A stretch of DNA of 64,000 bases from Deltaproteobacteria bacterium. GTDB taxonomy: Bacteria > Lernaellota > Lernaellaia > JACKCT01. Below, one piece after another: positions 1 to 9,965 of the stretch; position 1 is the first letter of the stretch, and the number at the start of each line of letters is the position of its first letter. The notes beneath the pieces are model-generated. The model worked only from the letters and a program-made list of their open reading frames with translations, had not been told where the DNA came from and ran no database searches. Location: assembly GCA_027493875.1 (NCBI GenBank), contig JAOSJX010000022.1:248001-312000 (forward strand), written 5' to 3'. The position numbers and the translations under genes are program-made.

Positions 1-512
1 AACAGTCCGACCGCAAACGGAAACGGCGCGAGCCACGCCGCAAAAAAACCGCCGGCGTACACTCCGTCCGTAACGGAAATGCGTCCGGCGGTGACGCCGC
101 CGAGCACGACGCCGAGAAAGATCGGCGCGACGACGCTGGCGGCGCCGAAGACGCGTCCCCACCGCGCCTGTTCCGCCGCATCGGTCCGGCCGTAGGAGCG
201 GAACGAAAATGACGCCCCGCGCAGCACCACGCCGACGAGCATCAGCGCCAGCGGGATATGGAGAGCGGTGGACACCGCGGCGAAGGCCGGCGGAAACGCC
301 GTGAACAGCACGACGATCGCGACGATCAGCCAAACGTGGTTCGCCTCCCACACGGGACCGATGGCTTTGGCGATCAGCTTGCGCTGCGCGCTTTTTCGCG
401 GACCGGAAGCCAGGAGATCCCACACGCCGCCGCCGAAGTCCGCGCCGCCGAGCAGCGCGTAGGCGATAAGCGACGCGAGGATGGCGGCCGCGGCGCCGTG
501 CGCGAGATCCAT
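1..512 (-). CDS. cydB: cytochrome bd quinol oxidase subunit II, C-terminus beyond window
   Basis: Subunit II of the cytochrome bd terminal oxidase, a membrane complex that oxidises quinol and reduces O2. The visible 170 residues begin MDLAHGAAAA and contain the family signatures GGADFGGGVWDLL near residue 20 and GPVWEANHVWLI near residue 50, followed by hydrophobic transmembrane segments. The start ATG overlaps the cydA stop codon as TGATG, so the two are translationally coupled. The reading frame is clean up to the window edge, where the rest of the protein is cut off. The family assignment is secure; only the 3' end is missing. Confidence 0.93.
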   Translation of the reverse strand, partial: MDLAHGAAAAILASLIAYALLGGADFGGGVWDLLASGPRKSAQRKLIAKAIGPVWEANHVWLIVAIVVLFTAFPPAFAAVSTALHIPLALMLVGVVLRGASFSFRSYGRTDAAEQARWGRVFGAASVVAPIFLGVVLGGVTAGRISVTDGVYAGGFFAAWLAPFPFAVGL

Positions 513-1820
513 CAGCGGCCGCCTTCCGCATCACCGCTCGCGCGGAACTCGTTCAGCATGAGCCGCACGACGACGAACGCCAAAAAGAGATAAAGCGCGC
601 AAACCGCCGCCAGGGAATACGTCAGCCCCGGCATCGGCGTCAGCGAGTCCGCGGTCCGCATCACTTCGTAAATGATCCACGGTTGCCGGCCGACTTCCGT
701 GACGATCCACCCGGCCTGCAACGCGATCATTCCCGCGGGGCGGTGAACGTCAGCACACGCAGGAACCAACGCGATTCCGGCGGCGCGCCGCGGCGAAACC
801 AAACAAAGAAAGCGTAGACGGCAACGGCCATCATCCAGAAGCCGAGACCGACCATGATCTGAAACGCGAAATGGACGATCGCCACCGGCGGCCAATGGCC
901 GCGCGGAAAATCGTTCAGGCCGCGCACCGTCGCTTTGAAATCATCGAAGGCGAGAAACGAAAGTCCGCCGGGGATCTCGACCGCGAAACGCGTCGTTTGC
1001 GTTTCGACGTCCGGCAAGCCGCCGAGGCGCAGCGGCGCACCCGCCTCCGTTTCGAACTGCCCCTCCATCGACGCGAGCTTGATGGGCTGGCGCTCAGCCA
1101 CGTCCTGCGCGCTGTGGTGGCCGGAGATCGGCTGGAGGATCGCGGCGATGCCGCCGAGGACGAGCGCGATGCGTAGCGCGCGGCGGTGAAATTCGCTGTC
1201 CGGACGGCGCGCAAGGTAATAGGCGTGCACGCCGGCCACCGCGAAACCCGTCGCGAGATACGCCGCGATCGTCATGTGCAGCGTTTGCGAAAACACCGCG
1301 CCGTTGGCCATGGCGGCGAGCGGGTCGATGTCCGTAAACTCACCGTCCACGACGCGGAATCCCGCCGGCGCGTTCATCCACGCGTTCACGATGACGACGA
1401 AAATACCGGACAGCGCGCCGGAGAGCGCGACGACCGCGCCGGAAAAAGATGCATCCGCGGCGAAACGCGCTCCCATCCGTAGAGATAGATACCCAGGAAA
1501 ATCGCTTCGGTGAAAAATGCGAAGCCTTCCAGCGAAAACGGCATGCCGATGAGCGGCCCCGCGTGACGCATAAACGTCGGCCACAACAATCCGAGCTCGA
1601 AGGAAAGAACCGTGCCCGACACCGCGCCGACGGCGAAAAGGATGGCGGTGCCGCGCGCCCATCGGTGCGCCAGATCGCGGAAAACCGTGAGACCCGTACG
1701 GCGCCAGCGCCACTCGGCGACGACCATCATGACGGGCATGGCGATGCCGACGACCGCGAACACGATGTGAAAGGCCAGGGAGACGGCCATCTGAAGACGG
1801 GCGGCGAGCAGGTCGGGCAT
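512..1820 (-). CDS. cydA: cytochrome bd quinol oxidase subunit I (two apparent indels)
   Basis: Haem-carrying subunit I of the bd oxidase. It starts MPDLLAARLQMAVSLAFHIV, with the N-terminal His expected as a haem ligand of the family, then multiple membrane helices and the periplasmic quinol loop (GHHSAQDVAERQP, FAVEIPGGLSFLAF). The reading frame shifts near 1445 and near 730, but the three pieces join into one normal CydA of about 435 residues ending NEFRASGDAEGGR. Because the gene is otherwise complete, I interpret the shifts as sequencing indels. The GGAG ribosome site lies in a hairpin (1826-1845). cydB follows with a one-base overlap. Confidence 0.9.
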
Positions 1821-1825
1821 GCGCG

Positions 1826-1845
1826 GAACTCCGAAAAAGGAGTTC
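1826..1845 (-). promoter_or_regulatory. hairpin covering the cydA Shine-Dalgarno
   Basis: On the minus strand a perfect 7-bp stem (GAACTCC / GGAGTTC) encloses a 6-base loop. Its 3' arm contains the GGAG that sits about 9 bases before the cydA ATG at 1820. It lacks a following T-run, so an RBS-sequestering role is more likely than termination of the upstream gene. Function is inferred. Confidence 0.5.
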
Positions 1846-1897
1846 GGCGGGGATCATCCCGCGCCGGCGCGTTGTTTCCTACGCGGCGGCGCTATTG

Positions 1898-3586
1898 TCA
1901 ACAACCGCCGCAACCGCCACCGTCATCGTCATCACCGGCGGCGCCGCTATCGGTGTCCGGGGCCGTATCGTCATCGTCGTCGATCGACGAACCGTCATCC
2001 GAATCGTCGTCCGCGTCGTCGTCGAAATCGTCGTCGTCATCGTCCGCGCTCGTATCGTCGTCCGTGTCATCATCGTCGTCACCGGGGTCGAGCACGTCGC
2101 GGAAATTCGTCACGCGGTGAAAGGTCGTGAAATTGGCGTCGTGGTAACCGTGCGGAAGAAGGCCGTCGCCCATCGGATGCGCCGTGCGCGCAACGAAGAG
2201 GAGATCGTCGCCGTCGATGTGCCAATCGATGTATTGCCACGCGTGAAAGACTTCGTCCCAGCTTTTCAACACCTCTTCGCGCAGGGTCCATTCCACGAGA
2301 TCGGGTGAGGACGTGAGCGCCACGCGGTTGCGCATCGCGTACGGCTCGCGCTGCTTGTTGACGAGCGACCAATACAAACCCGTCTCCTCGTCGAAGCGGA
2401 TCGTGAATTTCACGCCGCCGCCCGGAAAGTCGATGTAATCCGTTTCGGGATCGAAGGTCGCCGTCGTGCCGTCGGCGCTGACGTGGACTACGGCCGCCGT
2501 CTCCGCGGTAAACAGCGAAGGAATCGATCCCGAGATCCGCAGAATGTCGACGATTTCACCCGTCGGCGTAACGACCGCGTTTCCCTCGAGCCACCCCCGC
2601 CCGTACCAAGAGGACTCGTCGTAGGAAACGCGGTTGGTGGCCGTCCAGTTCGACGCGTCGAGCAGGTCGGCGTCATCCGGCGCGGACATGACGAACGCGC
2701 GAAAGTACTCGGGCCAATCAAGCGGATCGTGCGTATCCTCCATCGCGCGCCAGAGGCGTCCGTTGTGGTACGCCATCGGAACCGGCGCGGTGTGATAACC
2801 GCCGTCCTCGAAGAGAATCCCCGTCGTCGAGTCGACGGCCTCCGTCCATGTATGACCTTCGTCATCCGATCGGTGAATAACGCATTGTTGATGAGGCGTC
2901 CCGCCGCCGGAAGTTCCCATGAGGTAGAGCGCGCCGTCATGCCAAAATAGATTTGCCCACATGATGTGCTCGACGACCGCGATCTCGACCCAATTCCGCC
3001 CCCGATCCTTGGATTCAAAAATCACCGTGCGCGACGGCGGGCCCGAGCCCGGCCCGCTCATGTCGTGCGACGCGATATACGTCCCGTCCGGTAAAAGCGC
3101 GAGTGAGGGAGACATATAGTAAACGGTGGCCGGGTCGGGACTGTAATCGACGACGACGCCGGGAATGTCGAGCGGCTCCGTTTCGAACGACCAAACGTCG
3201 CCGGTCACGACCGTCGCGTCCTCCAACACCGTGTCGACCCGCCAATAATAGGTCTTGTCTATTTCCAACGCGCCGACGGCAAACGACGGCTCGTCCGTCG
3301 CCGGAACGTCGCCTCCGTAATCCGGCGCATCGCCCGCGACATCAACCTCGTCCTCATCAAGCGCCACGACGTAGTGATCGATCGCCGAGGGGTTGCCGTC
3401 CGGCGGCGTCCAGTGCAGCAGCACGTCGGACGGCTCGATAAAGCGTCGCTCGTGACGTGGAATGGGGTCGGGGGCGGCGACGTACTGCGCCCGTGAGATC
3501 GCCGGACAAACGAGGAGAAACCCGGCGAGCGCGGCGACAATGAACCGGCGGCGACTAACCGCAGCACGCTCCGTCGTCATCGTCAT
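1898..3586 (-). CDS. secreted sialidase-like beta-propeller with Asp-rich Cys tail
   Basis: 562 residues, intact. The N-terminus has a twin-arginine-like signal (SRRRFIVAALAGFLL) with likely cleavage after ISRAQ. Residues about 45-145 look like a fibronectin-type beta domain (YYWRVDTV, WSFETEP). The rest resembles a sialidase/BNR six-bladed propeller, with Asp-box motifs SKDRGRNW near residue 190 and SDDEGHTW near 240. The last ~65 residues are an Asp-rich linker ending GGGCGGC. No sialidase arginine triad could be confirmed, so the substrate is unknown. The start ATG lies inside the 3' end of the upstream protease gene. The closing tail matches those of its neighbours and may be a surface-anchoring signal. 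Confidence 0.72.
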   Translation of the reverse strand: MTMTTERAAVSRRRFIVAALAGFLLVCPAISRAQYVAAPDPIPRHERRFIEPSDVLLHWTPPDGNPSAIDHYVVALDEDEVDVAGDAPDYGGDVPATDEPSFAVGALEIDKTYYWRVDTVLEDATVVTGDVWSFETEPLDIPGVVVDYSPDPATVYYMSPSLALLPDGTYIASHDMSGPGSGPPSRTVIFESKDRGRNWVEIAVVEHIMWANLFWHDGALYLMGTSGGGTPHQQCVIHRSDDEGHTWTEAVDSTTGILFEDGGYHTAPVPMAYHNGRLWRAMEDTHDPLDWPEYFRAFVMSAPDDADLLDASNWTATNRVSYDESSWYGRGWLEGNAVVTPTGEIVDILRISGSIPSLFTAETAAVVHVSADGTTATFDPETDYIDFPGGGVKFTIRFDEETGLYWSLVNKQREPYAMRNRVALTSSPDLVEWTLREEVLKSWDEVFHAWQYIDWHIDGDDLLFVARTAHPMGDGLLPHGYHDANFTTFHRVTNFRDVLDPGDDDDDTDDDTSADDDDDDFDDDADDDSDDGSSIDDDDDTAPDTDSGAAGDDDDGGGCGGC

Positions 3587-5016
3587 CGTCGCCTCCCCGA
3601 TGCGTCGTCATCGATCCAGGAAAAATCGTCATCCGCATCGTCGTCATCGTTTTCCGCCGGCACCGTATCATCGTCCTCCGCGTCGTCATCCGGCGCGTTC
3701 CAATCGGTATCGTCGTCCGCGTCGTCATCGGCATCGTCGTCGGCATCATCGTCCTGAGATGCGTCCGTGGTCGTAGTGGTCGTGGTTGTCGACGGCACCG
3801 TCGTCGAACTTTCCCGGTAGGCCGCTACGATCGGCGCCGTCAAATTGAGCGTCCGCGCGTTGTCGATCGAATCCTGTACGCCCATCGGCACGCCGTCCTT
3901 CAGAATATTCGGATTCGACCAGTTAGGCAGGCGCGTGCAATTGAAGCCGTTGTCCGAGCATTCGGAGTTGTACGCCATCACCGTGCGCCACCGGTCCGGC
4001 AGGTACACGAAGCCGTGGTTCCACGGGTGCGGCCGGTTCTGCGTGCCGTCGACGTAGTTGTCGTGCCGCGCACCCATGTTGTGACCCATTTCGTGCGCGA
4101 AGGTCAGGTTGCCGACCGCGCACGAGAGATCCACGACGTTGAACCCCAGAATCGAATAGAACGACGACTCGCGCGACATGATGTTGGCCACGCCGCACGC
4201 CGTGCCGCCGTCGCTGACCCACAGGCTGACGAGGTCGGCGAAATATTGGTCGCGCAGCGCGTGCACGTTGTCCATGACGAAATCGATGGGGAAGTTCAAC
4301 AGAAAAAGATCGATGCTGATGAGGCCCGTTTCGGGGTAGTCCGTTTCCTCCGTATGCGCGAGACGCACACGCTGGAGGATGTCGCTGTTCTCATAACTGA
4401 GATTCGTAATTTCGAAACCGGCCACGATCTCCGCCTGGATATCGGCGATCGCCGCTGCGGCCTTTTGGGTATAGACAACCATCACGTCGATGATTTCACC
4501 TTCGGGATCTTCTGTGACGGCTATTTCGCCGCCGGTTCCCTCTTCGAAATCGTCCGGCGAATATCCGTCGATTTCCGTCGCGCATTCGGGATAGATCGAC
4601 TGATCGATTTCGACGATGGCGTGCGTGGCGTCACGCAGCGGGATGACCCGAAATACGCCGCGCGGCGAGAAGACCGCGCCGGTCACGTTCCCGTCGCGGA
4701 CGACGAGAACGGCGTCGCCCTCGTTGTCCGCCAGCGTCCCGCGATAGGCCACGGCACCGGGGACGGCGTCGTACCGCGTCGCGCGCCGTGCCGTAAACGT
4801 AAAAGCCGCGTCGGAAAACAAATTCAATTCGACGGGTTCGCCTTTGGCAACGAGTTCCGGCGCCGCGAGAACCGCCCGCGCGCGAATCGTCTCCACCGCG
4901 TACGCGATCGGGACGTCAACGGACGCCCCGGCGATCGGCTGAAACAACGGTTCCGCGTTCGCCGCGACGGCCGCGAGCACCAACGTCACCACAAGGCCGC
5001 TGATCCTTCCTACCAT
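3555..5016 (-). CDS. secreted metzincin metalloprotease A with Thr/Asp stalk
   Basis: Exported zinc endopeptidase. Signal peptide MVGRISGLVVTLVLAAVAANA, then a propeptide-like beta region (~25-165), then a catalytic domain starting IDVMVVYTQKAA. The metzincin zinc motif HEMGHNMGARHD lies near residues 306-317, followed by a Met-turn-like TVMAYN. A Thr-rich stretch and a long Asp-rich linker close the protein. As read it stops as GRRR, but a single-base slip in the GGGG at 3594-3597 would give a tail of six Asp then GACCG, the same type as its neighbours; I take that as the real end. It is a tandem paralogue of the next gene (5034-6608), 17 bases away, and overlaps the start of the sialidase-like gene. 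Confidence 0.85.
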
Positions 5017-5033
5017 GATCCACTCCTATTTTT

Positions 5034-6608
5034 CTAACAACCGCATCCATCGTCATCGTCGTCATCATCGCCGCCGCCAGCGTCGCCCAGGTCGCTATCG
5101 TCATCCGAGCCATTCTCATTCGGCTCGTCCGTTGAATCGTCATCGTCGTCCGCCGGCACCGTCGTCGTTGTGGTGCCGGGCACCGTCGTCGTGGTCGTGG
5201 ACGTCGTCGCCGGAACGCACGCGTCCGCTTCTTCGTCGCAAACCTCGTCCGTCTCGCAGGGCGGGCCGGCGTGCGCCGTGCACTCGCCGACGTAACAATT
5301 GTCCGGGCCGTTGCAGAACAAACCGTCGTCGCACGGCGCCGAGGTTGTCGGCACGAGAAAATCGGTGGCGAGGTCCGGATCGCACACGACGCACGGATCG
5401 TCCGGCGGCGATTCGCCGTCCTGATAGCAAATCCCCTCCGCCGCGCAGTCGCACTCGGTATCTCGAAACGCCGCAACGACGGCCGCCGTGTTGTTGAACG
5501 TCTTGCGCACGTCCGCCGCCGGCGATTCGCCTTCAGGCACGCCCCACGTCAGACCGAACAACGAAAGATCCGGATTCGACCAAACGGGAATTGGAATCGC
5601 GACCTTCCCCTGGTCCGTGCAATAGTCGCCGTAAGCCATGATCGTTCGGAAACACGCGTCGCCGTTTTCAAACGCATAGCCGTGCGCGTACGGATACGGC
5701 GTGAGCGTCCCGTCCACGTAATGATCGTGCCGCGCGCCCATGTTGTGGCCCATCTCGTGCGCAAAGCCGAAAATCACGGCGCACAGCCGCATCGTCACGG
5801 AAAACGCATTCGCCTCGAACGCCGGGCCGACCGAATTCATGATGTACGCCTGTCCGCACCAGTCGTTCGAAATCCAAAGGCCCACGAGATCGGCTCCGTA
5901 CGTGTCGCGCAGCGTGTGCACCTCGTCCATGAAACCATCGTCGGGGTCGCGCAGGCGCGCGAGATCGGTCGTCCGGGCGCCGCTTTCCGTGTACGGCGTC
6001 TCCGCCACATGCACCAAACGCAGCCGCTGGTCGATCCCGCCGAACTCGTAGCTCCAGTTGAACAAGTCCACCGCGAGTTGCGCTTCCGCATGCATATCGC
6101 CGACGCCGGAATACGCGGCGGGCGTGTAAACGACGAGCAGGTCGATCGTGGAAACCGCCGCGGCGGCGTGCGGCAACGGCGTCGGCTCGCCGTGATCGTC
6201 GCTCTCAACCTCGATCGCGTCGCAGCCGGGTCCGTTTTCAACCGGCACGTCGTCGGCGAGAAATCGGCCGCGGCCCGCGGAGCGAAGCATATACGCGCCG
6301 CTTCTCGTCACCACAAGTCCCGCGCCGCCGTCGCCGTCAAGATGAAACGCGGCGTACCCGCCGTCACCGAACGACCCGATCCACGTGACCGCGCCGCCGT
6401 CTCTCTTCACAACTTTTTCCGTGCGCGCCGCGAAGCGCGCGTCGTCAACGTCGACCATAACGACCGACGGCGCCGCGGCTAACGCCGGCGCGTCGACCCA
6501 CGCCTCACCACCTTCAACCTGTACCGACACGTCCGCGTGCACCTTTACCGTCGCAACGCAAATCCATAAGACGGCGGCAACCGTCATCTTCAAAGTTCTA
6601 AGTTCCAA
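5034..6608 (-). CDS. secreted metzincin metalloprotease B with Cys-rich module and GCGC tail
   Basis: 524 residues, intact. Short signal peptide (MTVAAVLWICVATVKVHA after a few extra residues), propeptide, catalytic domain starting IDLLVVYTPAAY, zinc motif HEMGHNMGARHD near residues 283-294 and Met-turn TIMAYG. After the catalytic domain comes a Cys-rich segment (CDCAAEGICYQDG ... CDDGLFCNGPDNC) that also occurs in the trypsin-like protease at 40870-42457, then Thr-rich repeats (TTTTTVPG) and an Asp-rich linker ending GCGC. ATG 6608 lies inside a short intergenic repeat, so ATG 6587 is an alternative start. Secreted zinc protease; target unknown. Confidence 0.87.
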   Translation of the reverse strand: MELRTLKMTVAAVLWICVATVKVHADVSVQVEGGEAWVDAPALAAAPSVVMVDVDDARFAARTEKVVKRDGGAVTWIGSFGDGGYAAFHLDGDGGAGLVVTRSGAYMLRSAGRGRFLADDVPVENGPGCDAIEVESDDHGEPTPLPHAAAAVSTIDLLVVYTPAAYSGVGDMHAEAQLAVDLFNWSYEFGGIDQRLRLVHVAETPYTESGARTTDLARLRDPDDGFMDEVHTLRDTYGADLVGLWISNDWCGQAYIMNSVGPAFEANAFSVTMRLCAVIFGFAHEMGHNMGARHDHYVDGTLTPYPYAHGYAFENGDACFRTIMAYGDYCTDQGKVAIPIPVWSNPDLSLFGLTWGVPEGESPAADVRKTFNNTAAVVAAFRDTECDCAAEGICYQDGESPPDDPCVVCDPDLATDFLVPTTSAPCDDGLFCNGPDNCYVGECTAHAGPPCETDEVCDEEADACVPATTSTTTTTVPGTTTTTVPADDDDDSTDEPNENGSDDDSDLGDAGGGDDDDDDDGCGC

Positions 6609-6622
6609 GTTCTAAATTCCTA
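6592..6622. repeat. short-period intergenic repeat, unit close to AAGTTCT/AAGTTCC
   Basis: Four imperfect copies of a 7-8 base unit (aagttcta, agttcca, agttcta, aattcct) lie at the junction of two minus-strand secreted-protein genes, overlapping the upstream start of one and the stop of the other. It belongs to a class of similar low-complexity junction repeats in this window (39253, 45234, 49465, 53680, 57585). Confidence 0.6.
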
Positions 6623-8185
6623 GCAGCCACACCCATCGTCATCATCGTCATCGTCGCCGACGTCATCGTCCGCCGCGTCGTCATCGGCGACGTCGTCATC
6701 GTCGTCCGCCGGCGGATGCCAGTCGTCGTCGGCGTCGTCATCCGCGGTATCGTCGTCGATGTCCGTATCGTCGTCCGCCGTGTCGTCGTCGTCCACCTCT
6801 TCCAACTCGTGCTCGCCCGGATACGGGCCGTCGCCCGGCAGCAGGCCGTAATAGACGCCCATCCAATACGCAAGCAGATAATCCATGCCGGGGCCGACGT
6901 AGGTTTTATCCTCGCCGTGATTGCACGCCTCTTCAAAGGGCGTCGATTGCCAGTACATGTCCGTCCAGTGCCGGTCGTCCAGTTCGCGCGCGTCCGCCGT
7001 TTGCGGATTGATGTTTACGACGCTTTCGAGCCACGGATACATCGCGATAAACTGGTCCGCCCACACCGAAAAATCGTCGAGGGGCATCGTGGAGCACGTC
7101 ACCGCGCGTTTGTACGCCGGTGGATCGTAATAACGCCCGAGCGTGTTCAGAAAATCGTCCTTGATCCAATCCACTTCGTCCTGGTCGCAATTCCCGAGAC
7201 GCAGGCATCCGGCATAGTGAACGGCGTCAAAAACGGATTGTGCGTTTCCTTCACCCACGGGCGGTTCGTCGCCTCCCAAACTTCCCACAAATGTTCCAGC
7301 CGTTCGCGGTCGGGCCACACGCGGAACATCGCCAGATACGCCAGATGCCGCAGATTGTTGCCGAAGTATTCCATATACCGGTTGAGCCCGGAGAACGTGT
7401 CGATCGACAGAAGACCGAGGTTCAAATCGTACTGCCGGTCGAGCAGCGTCCGCATGTCCTCGTCTTCGGTTACATGGTTCGCCATCGAAATCCACGACAG
7501 ACGCATGATCGCCGCCACCCAGTGCGCGCCGTTGCCCGTCCACTGGCCGTTCTGATCGGTGATGTGCCAACTGTTGAGCACGAGCATGTCGATGACGTCG
7601 GTAAAGTCCTCGCGGATCTGCTGGCGCATCGCGACCGCTTCCGCGGACGGATCGTTCGCCAGCGCGTCGTACGCCAGCGTCAGGCCCATCCACCAGCCGG
7701 AATACTGGTCGCGGCTCGTGTGATCGACCCAGTAATAGCCGTCCCACTCGCCGGTGCCGAGGATTTTCCACCCGTGGCCGTCCGGCATGCCGCAATCCCA
7801 CGGCGGTTCGTTCGGTCCCGCCCACCGCGCGACGTAGCCGAGCGTGTCGGTGATCGCCAGCGTGATGTGCAGGTATTCCGCGACGCGCAATATCTCGTCG
7901 CGCGCGCCGGCGTCCTGCGTCACCATGTAACGGAACGCCTGCGCGCCGAGGTACTCGCCCGTCCAGATCGTCGAGTCCCCTTGATGGTGCACGCACGCGA
8001 TCTCTTCATACTGATCGTTCGTAAACGTCAGCGCGCCGGTCAACGCGCCGAGCCCGGTGCCGTGCCAATCCTCGGCGAATTCCTGAAACGCGTCCGCCTT
8101 CGCCTGCAAATCCCGGATCGACCGGCCCGGCCCACGCCGCGGACGCCGCCAAAAGAACCAACCCAAACGCAATCAATCCGCGCAT
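6620..8185 (-). CDS. secreted all-alpha protein with Asp-rich GCGC tail (two apparent indels)
   Basis: Exported protein of unknown function. The signal peptide MRGLIAFGLVLLAASAAWA is in one frame, a GC-rich slip near 8130 moves to the frame with DLQAKADAFQEFAEDWHGTG, and another near 7200 moves to the C-terminal frame (WIKDDFLNTLGRYYD). The central region is rich in Trp, Tyr and amphipathic helices (YWVDHTSRDQYSGWWMGL, NGAHWVAAIMRLSW), suggesting an alpha-toroid fold as in some glycosidases or lyases, but I see no family signature. The last ~60 residues are an Asp-rich linker ending GCGC, identical in style to metzincin B. Exported surface enzyme is the most I can say. Confidence 0.6.
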
Positions 8186-8268
8186 ACGTCCCCCGCGAGA
8201 AACGGCCTACGATATACGAATTGGCCCTGCGACGCGACAAATTCTCCACTTACGAGCTAATTTGCTAT

Positions 8269-8298
8269 CACGTATTTACGTGCTACACTGATTTAGTG
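8269..8298 (+). promoter_or_regulatory. adjacent inverted repeats upstream of the vapBC-type pair
   Basis: CACGTATTTACGTG (8269-8282, 5-bp arms) is followed by CACT-GATTT-AGTG (8286-8298). They end 18 bases before the antitoxin ATG in an AT-rich gap. Ribbon-helix-helix antitoxins typically bind such repeats to autoregulate; operator function here is inferred. Confidence 0.5.
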
Positions 8299-8315
8299 AC
8301 ACTGGGAGATCGCCC

Positions 8316-8558
8316 ATGGATAGGCAAAACATCACGCTGTCGCTGCCCAAGGACGTCTTGAAAAAAGCGAAACATCTCGCCGTCGAACGCGGCGTGTCGC
8401 TGTCGTCCCTTCTGTCCGAACACTTGGCGAATCTCGTGGATGAGGACCGAGCCTACCGCTCCGCCGCCGGACGCATCAAACGGCGCCTGAAAGACGGCTT
8501 CGACCTCGGCACGCGCGGACGCGTCACGTGGACGCGGGACGAGCTTCATGAACGTTGA
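8316..8558 (+). CDS. ribbon-helix-helix antitoxin of a VapBC-type pair
   Basis: 80 residues. The N-terminus MDRQNITLSLPKDVLKKAK is a typical ribbon-helix-helix DNA-binding segment: a beta strand followed by helices, with GVSLSSLLSEHL. The basic C-terminal part would contact the toxin. It overlaps the PIN-domain gene by 11 bases, so they form one operon with the antitoxin first. Likely autoregulated through the inverted repeats just upstream. Confidence 0.75.
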   Translation: MDRQNITLSLPKDVLKKAKHLAVERGVSLSSLLSEHLANLVDEDRAYRSAAGRIKRRLKDGFDLGTRGRVTWTRDELHER

Positions 8559-8963
8559 GTTCATTGGCACCAACATTCTTATTTACGCGCACGATAAAAG
8601 CGCCGGAGAGAAAAGAGACAAAGCCCGCGCGCTCGTCCGCCGTTTGCTTGATGAGGAAACCGGCGGCTTAAGCGTTCAAGTGCTGCTGGAGTTTTATTAC
8701 GGCGTCACGAGAAAATTGACACCCACGATGCCGCATGACACCGCGGCGCGCATCGTCGAGGACTTCGCTACCTGGAATGTTTATTCGCCGACGCCCGACG
8801 ATGCCGTCGAATCCATCCGCCTTGCCGCACGCACAAGCTCAATCTCTGGGATGCAATGATCATCCTCGCCGCCCGCCAATCCGGCGCAACGATTCTCTGG
8901 ACAGAAGATCTCAACGACGGTCAATCAATCGAAGGCGTTTCGATCAGAAATCCGTTTAAATAA
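8548..8963 (+). CDS. vapC: PIN-domain toxin, VapC-like, first catalytic Asp replaced (one indel)
   Basis: PIN-domain RNase-like toxin. It begins MNVEFIGTNILIYAHDK. Family members have Asp-Thr-Asn where this has Gly-Thr-Asn (codon GGC), so the first metal-binding acid is missing. A slip near 8834 breaks the frame; joined, the protein ends with the expected second half (KLNLWDAMIILAARQSGATILWTEDLNDGQ), where the conserved WDAMI and TEDL acids are present. Total about 138 residues, normal for the family. Whether the Gly is a real inactivating change or a base error cannot be told from this sequence. Confidence 0.78.
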
Positions 8964-8981
8964 CCGGCCGCAACGCGTCGA

Positions 8982-9801
8982 TTACACCTTCGCCAGTTCC
9001 TGACTCTTACGCGTGGCGGCCTCGACCGCGTCCATGACCGTCGAGCGGAAAATCCCTTTTTCCAGCGCGCGCAGGCCCGCGAAGGTCGTCCCGCCGGGCG
9101 TGGCGATCACGTCCTTGAGTTCCGACGCGTGGCGGCCCGTGTCGAGGTACATCTTCCCCCGCGCCGAGAACCGTTTGCCCGGCGAGCATATTGGCCGTGG
9201 CGCGCGGCAGACCGAGCTGCACGCCCGCGTCCGACAGCGCTTCGATCATCATGAACACAAACGCCGGCCCGGAGCCCGACAGCCCGGTCACCACGTCCAT
9301 CAGCGCTTCGTTATGCACCACCACCACGCGCCCGACGGCCTCGAAGATGCCGCGCGCGAGGTCCAGGTGTTTTTCCTTGGCGTGCGTCCCGGCGAACAGC
9401 ACGCTCGCTCCTTCCAGCACGGACGCCGGCGCGTTGGGCATCACGCGCACCACGGGCACCTTCTTGCGCGGAAAGGCCGACTCGATCCGGTCCGTGTGAA
9501 TGCCCGCGGCGATGGACACGACAAGCTGCGCCCCGGTCACAAGCTCGCGCAGGCCCGCGAGCGTCGCGTCGATCGCCTGCGGCTTCACCGCGAGGATCAC
9601 GATATCCGCGCCCTGCGCGGCGGAGAGCTTGGCGTTGACGTGGCAGCCGTAGCGCTTGGCGATCAGCTTGCGCTTTTCCTCCAGAATTTCCACGGCCGTA
9701 AGCTGCGGCGGCGTGACGACCTTCCCCTGGACAAGCCCGCGAATGAGCGCCTCGCCCATGTTGCCGCCGCCGATCACCGCGAGTTTCTTCTTCGTAAACA
9801 T
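8982..9801 (-). CDS. proC: pyrroline-5-carboxylate reductase (one indel)
   Basis: Last step of proline synthesis, NAD(P)H reduction of 1-pyrroline-5-carboxylate; cytosolic. The N-terminus [20 protein letters not shown] is the Rossmann dinucleotide site. The conserved [17 protein letters not shown] and [19 protein letters not shown] blocks follow. At the CCCCC run near 9155 the frame slips; in the corrected frame the protein continues with [24 protein letters not shown] and ends SQELAKV. The PGGTT segment is the family signature. Length about 273 residues is normal. Divergently oriented to the next gene. Confidence 0.93.
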
Positions 9802-9965
9802 CGTCGCTCCCGGACCTTGAGATGAGACGCGAGATTAGCGGATGCGCTGGGGGCGGCAATCGTCCGCGTCCCCTCATCCGCGAGACAAAAAAATATCTTG
9901 CAAAAAAGGGGGGGGCAGAATGAACCCCGGTCGTTTTGTTGTGAGAAAAATCTAGGGAGTATTTC

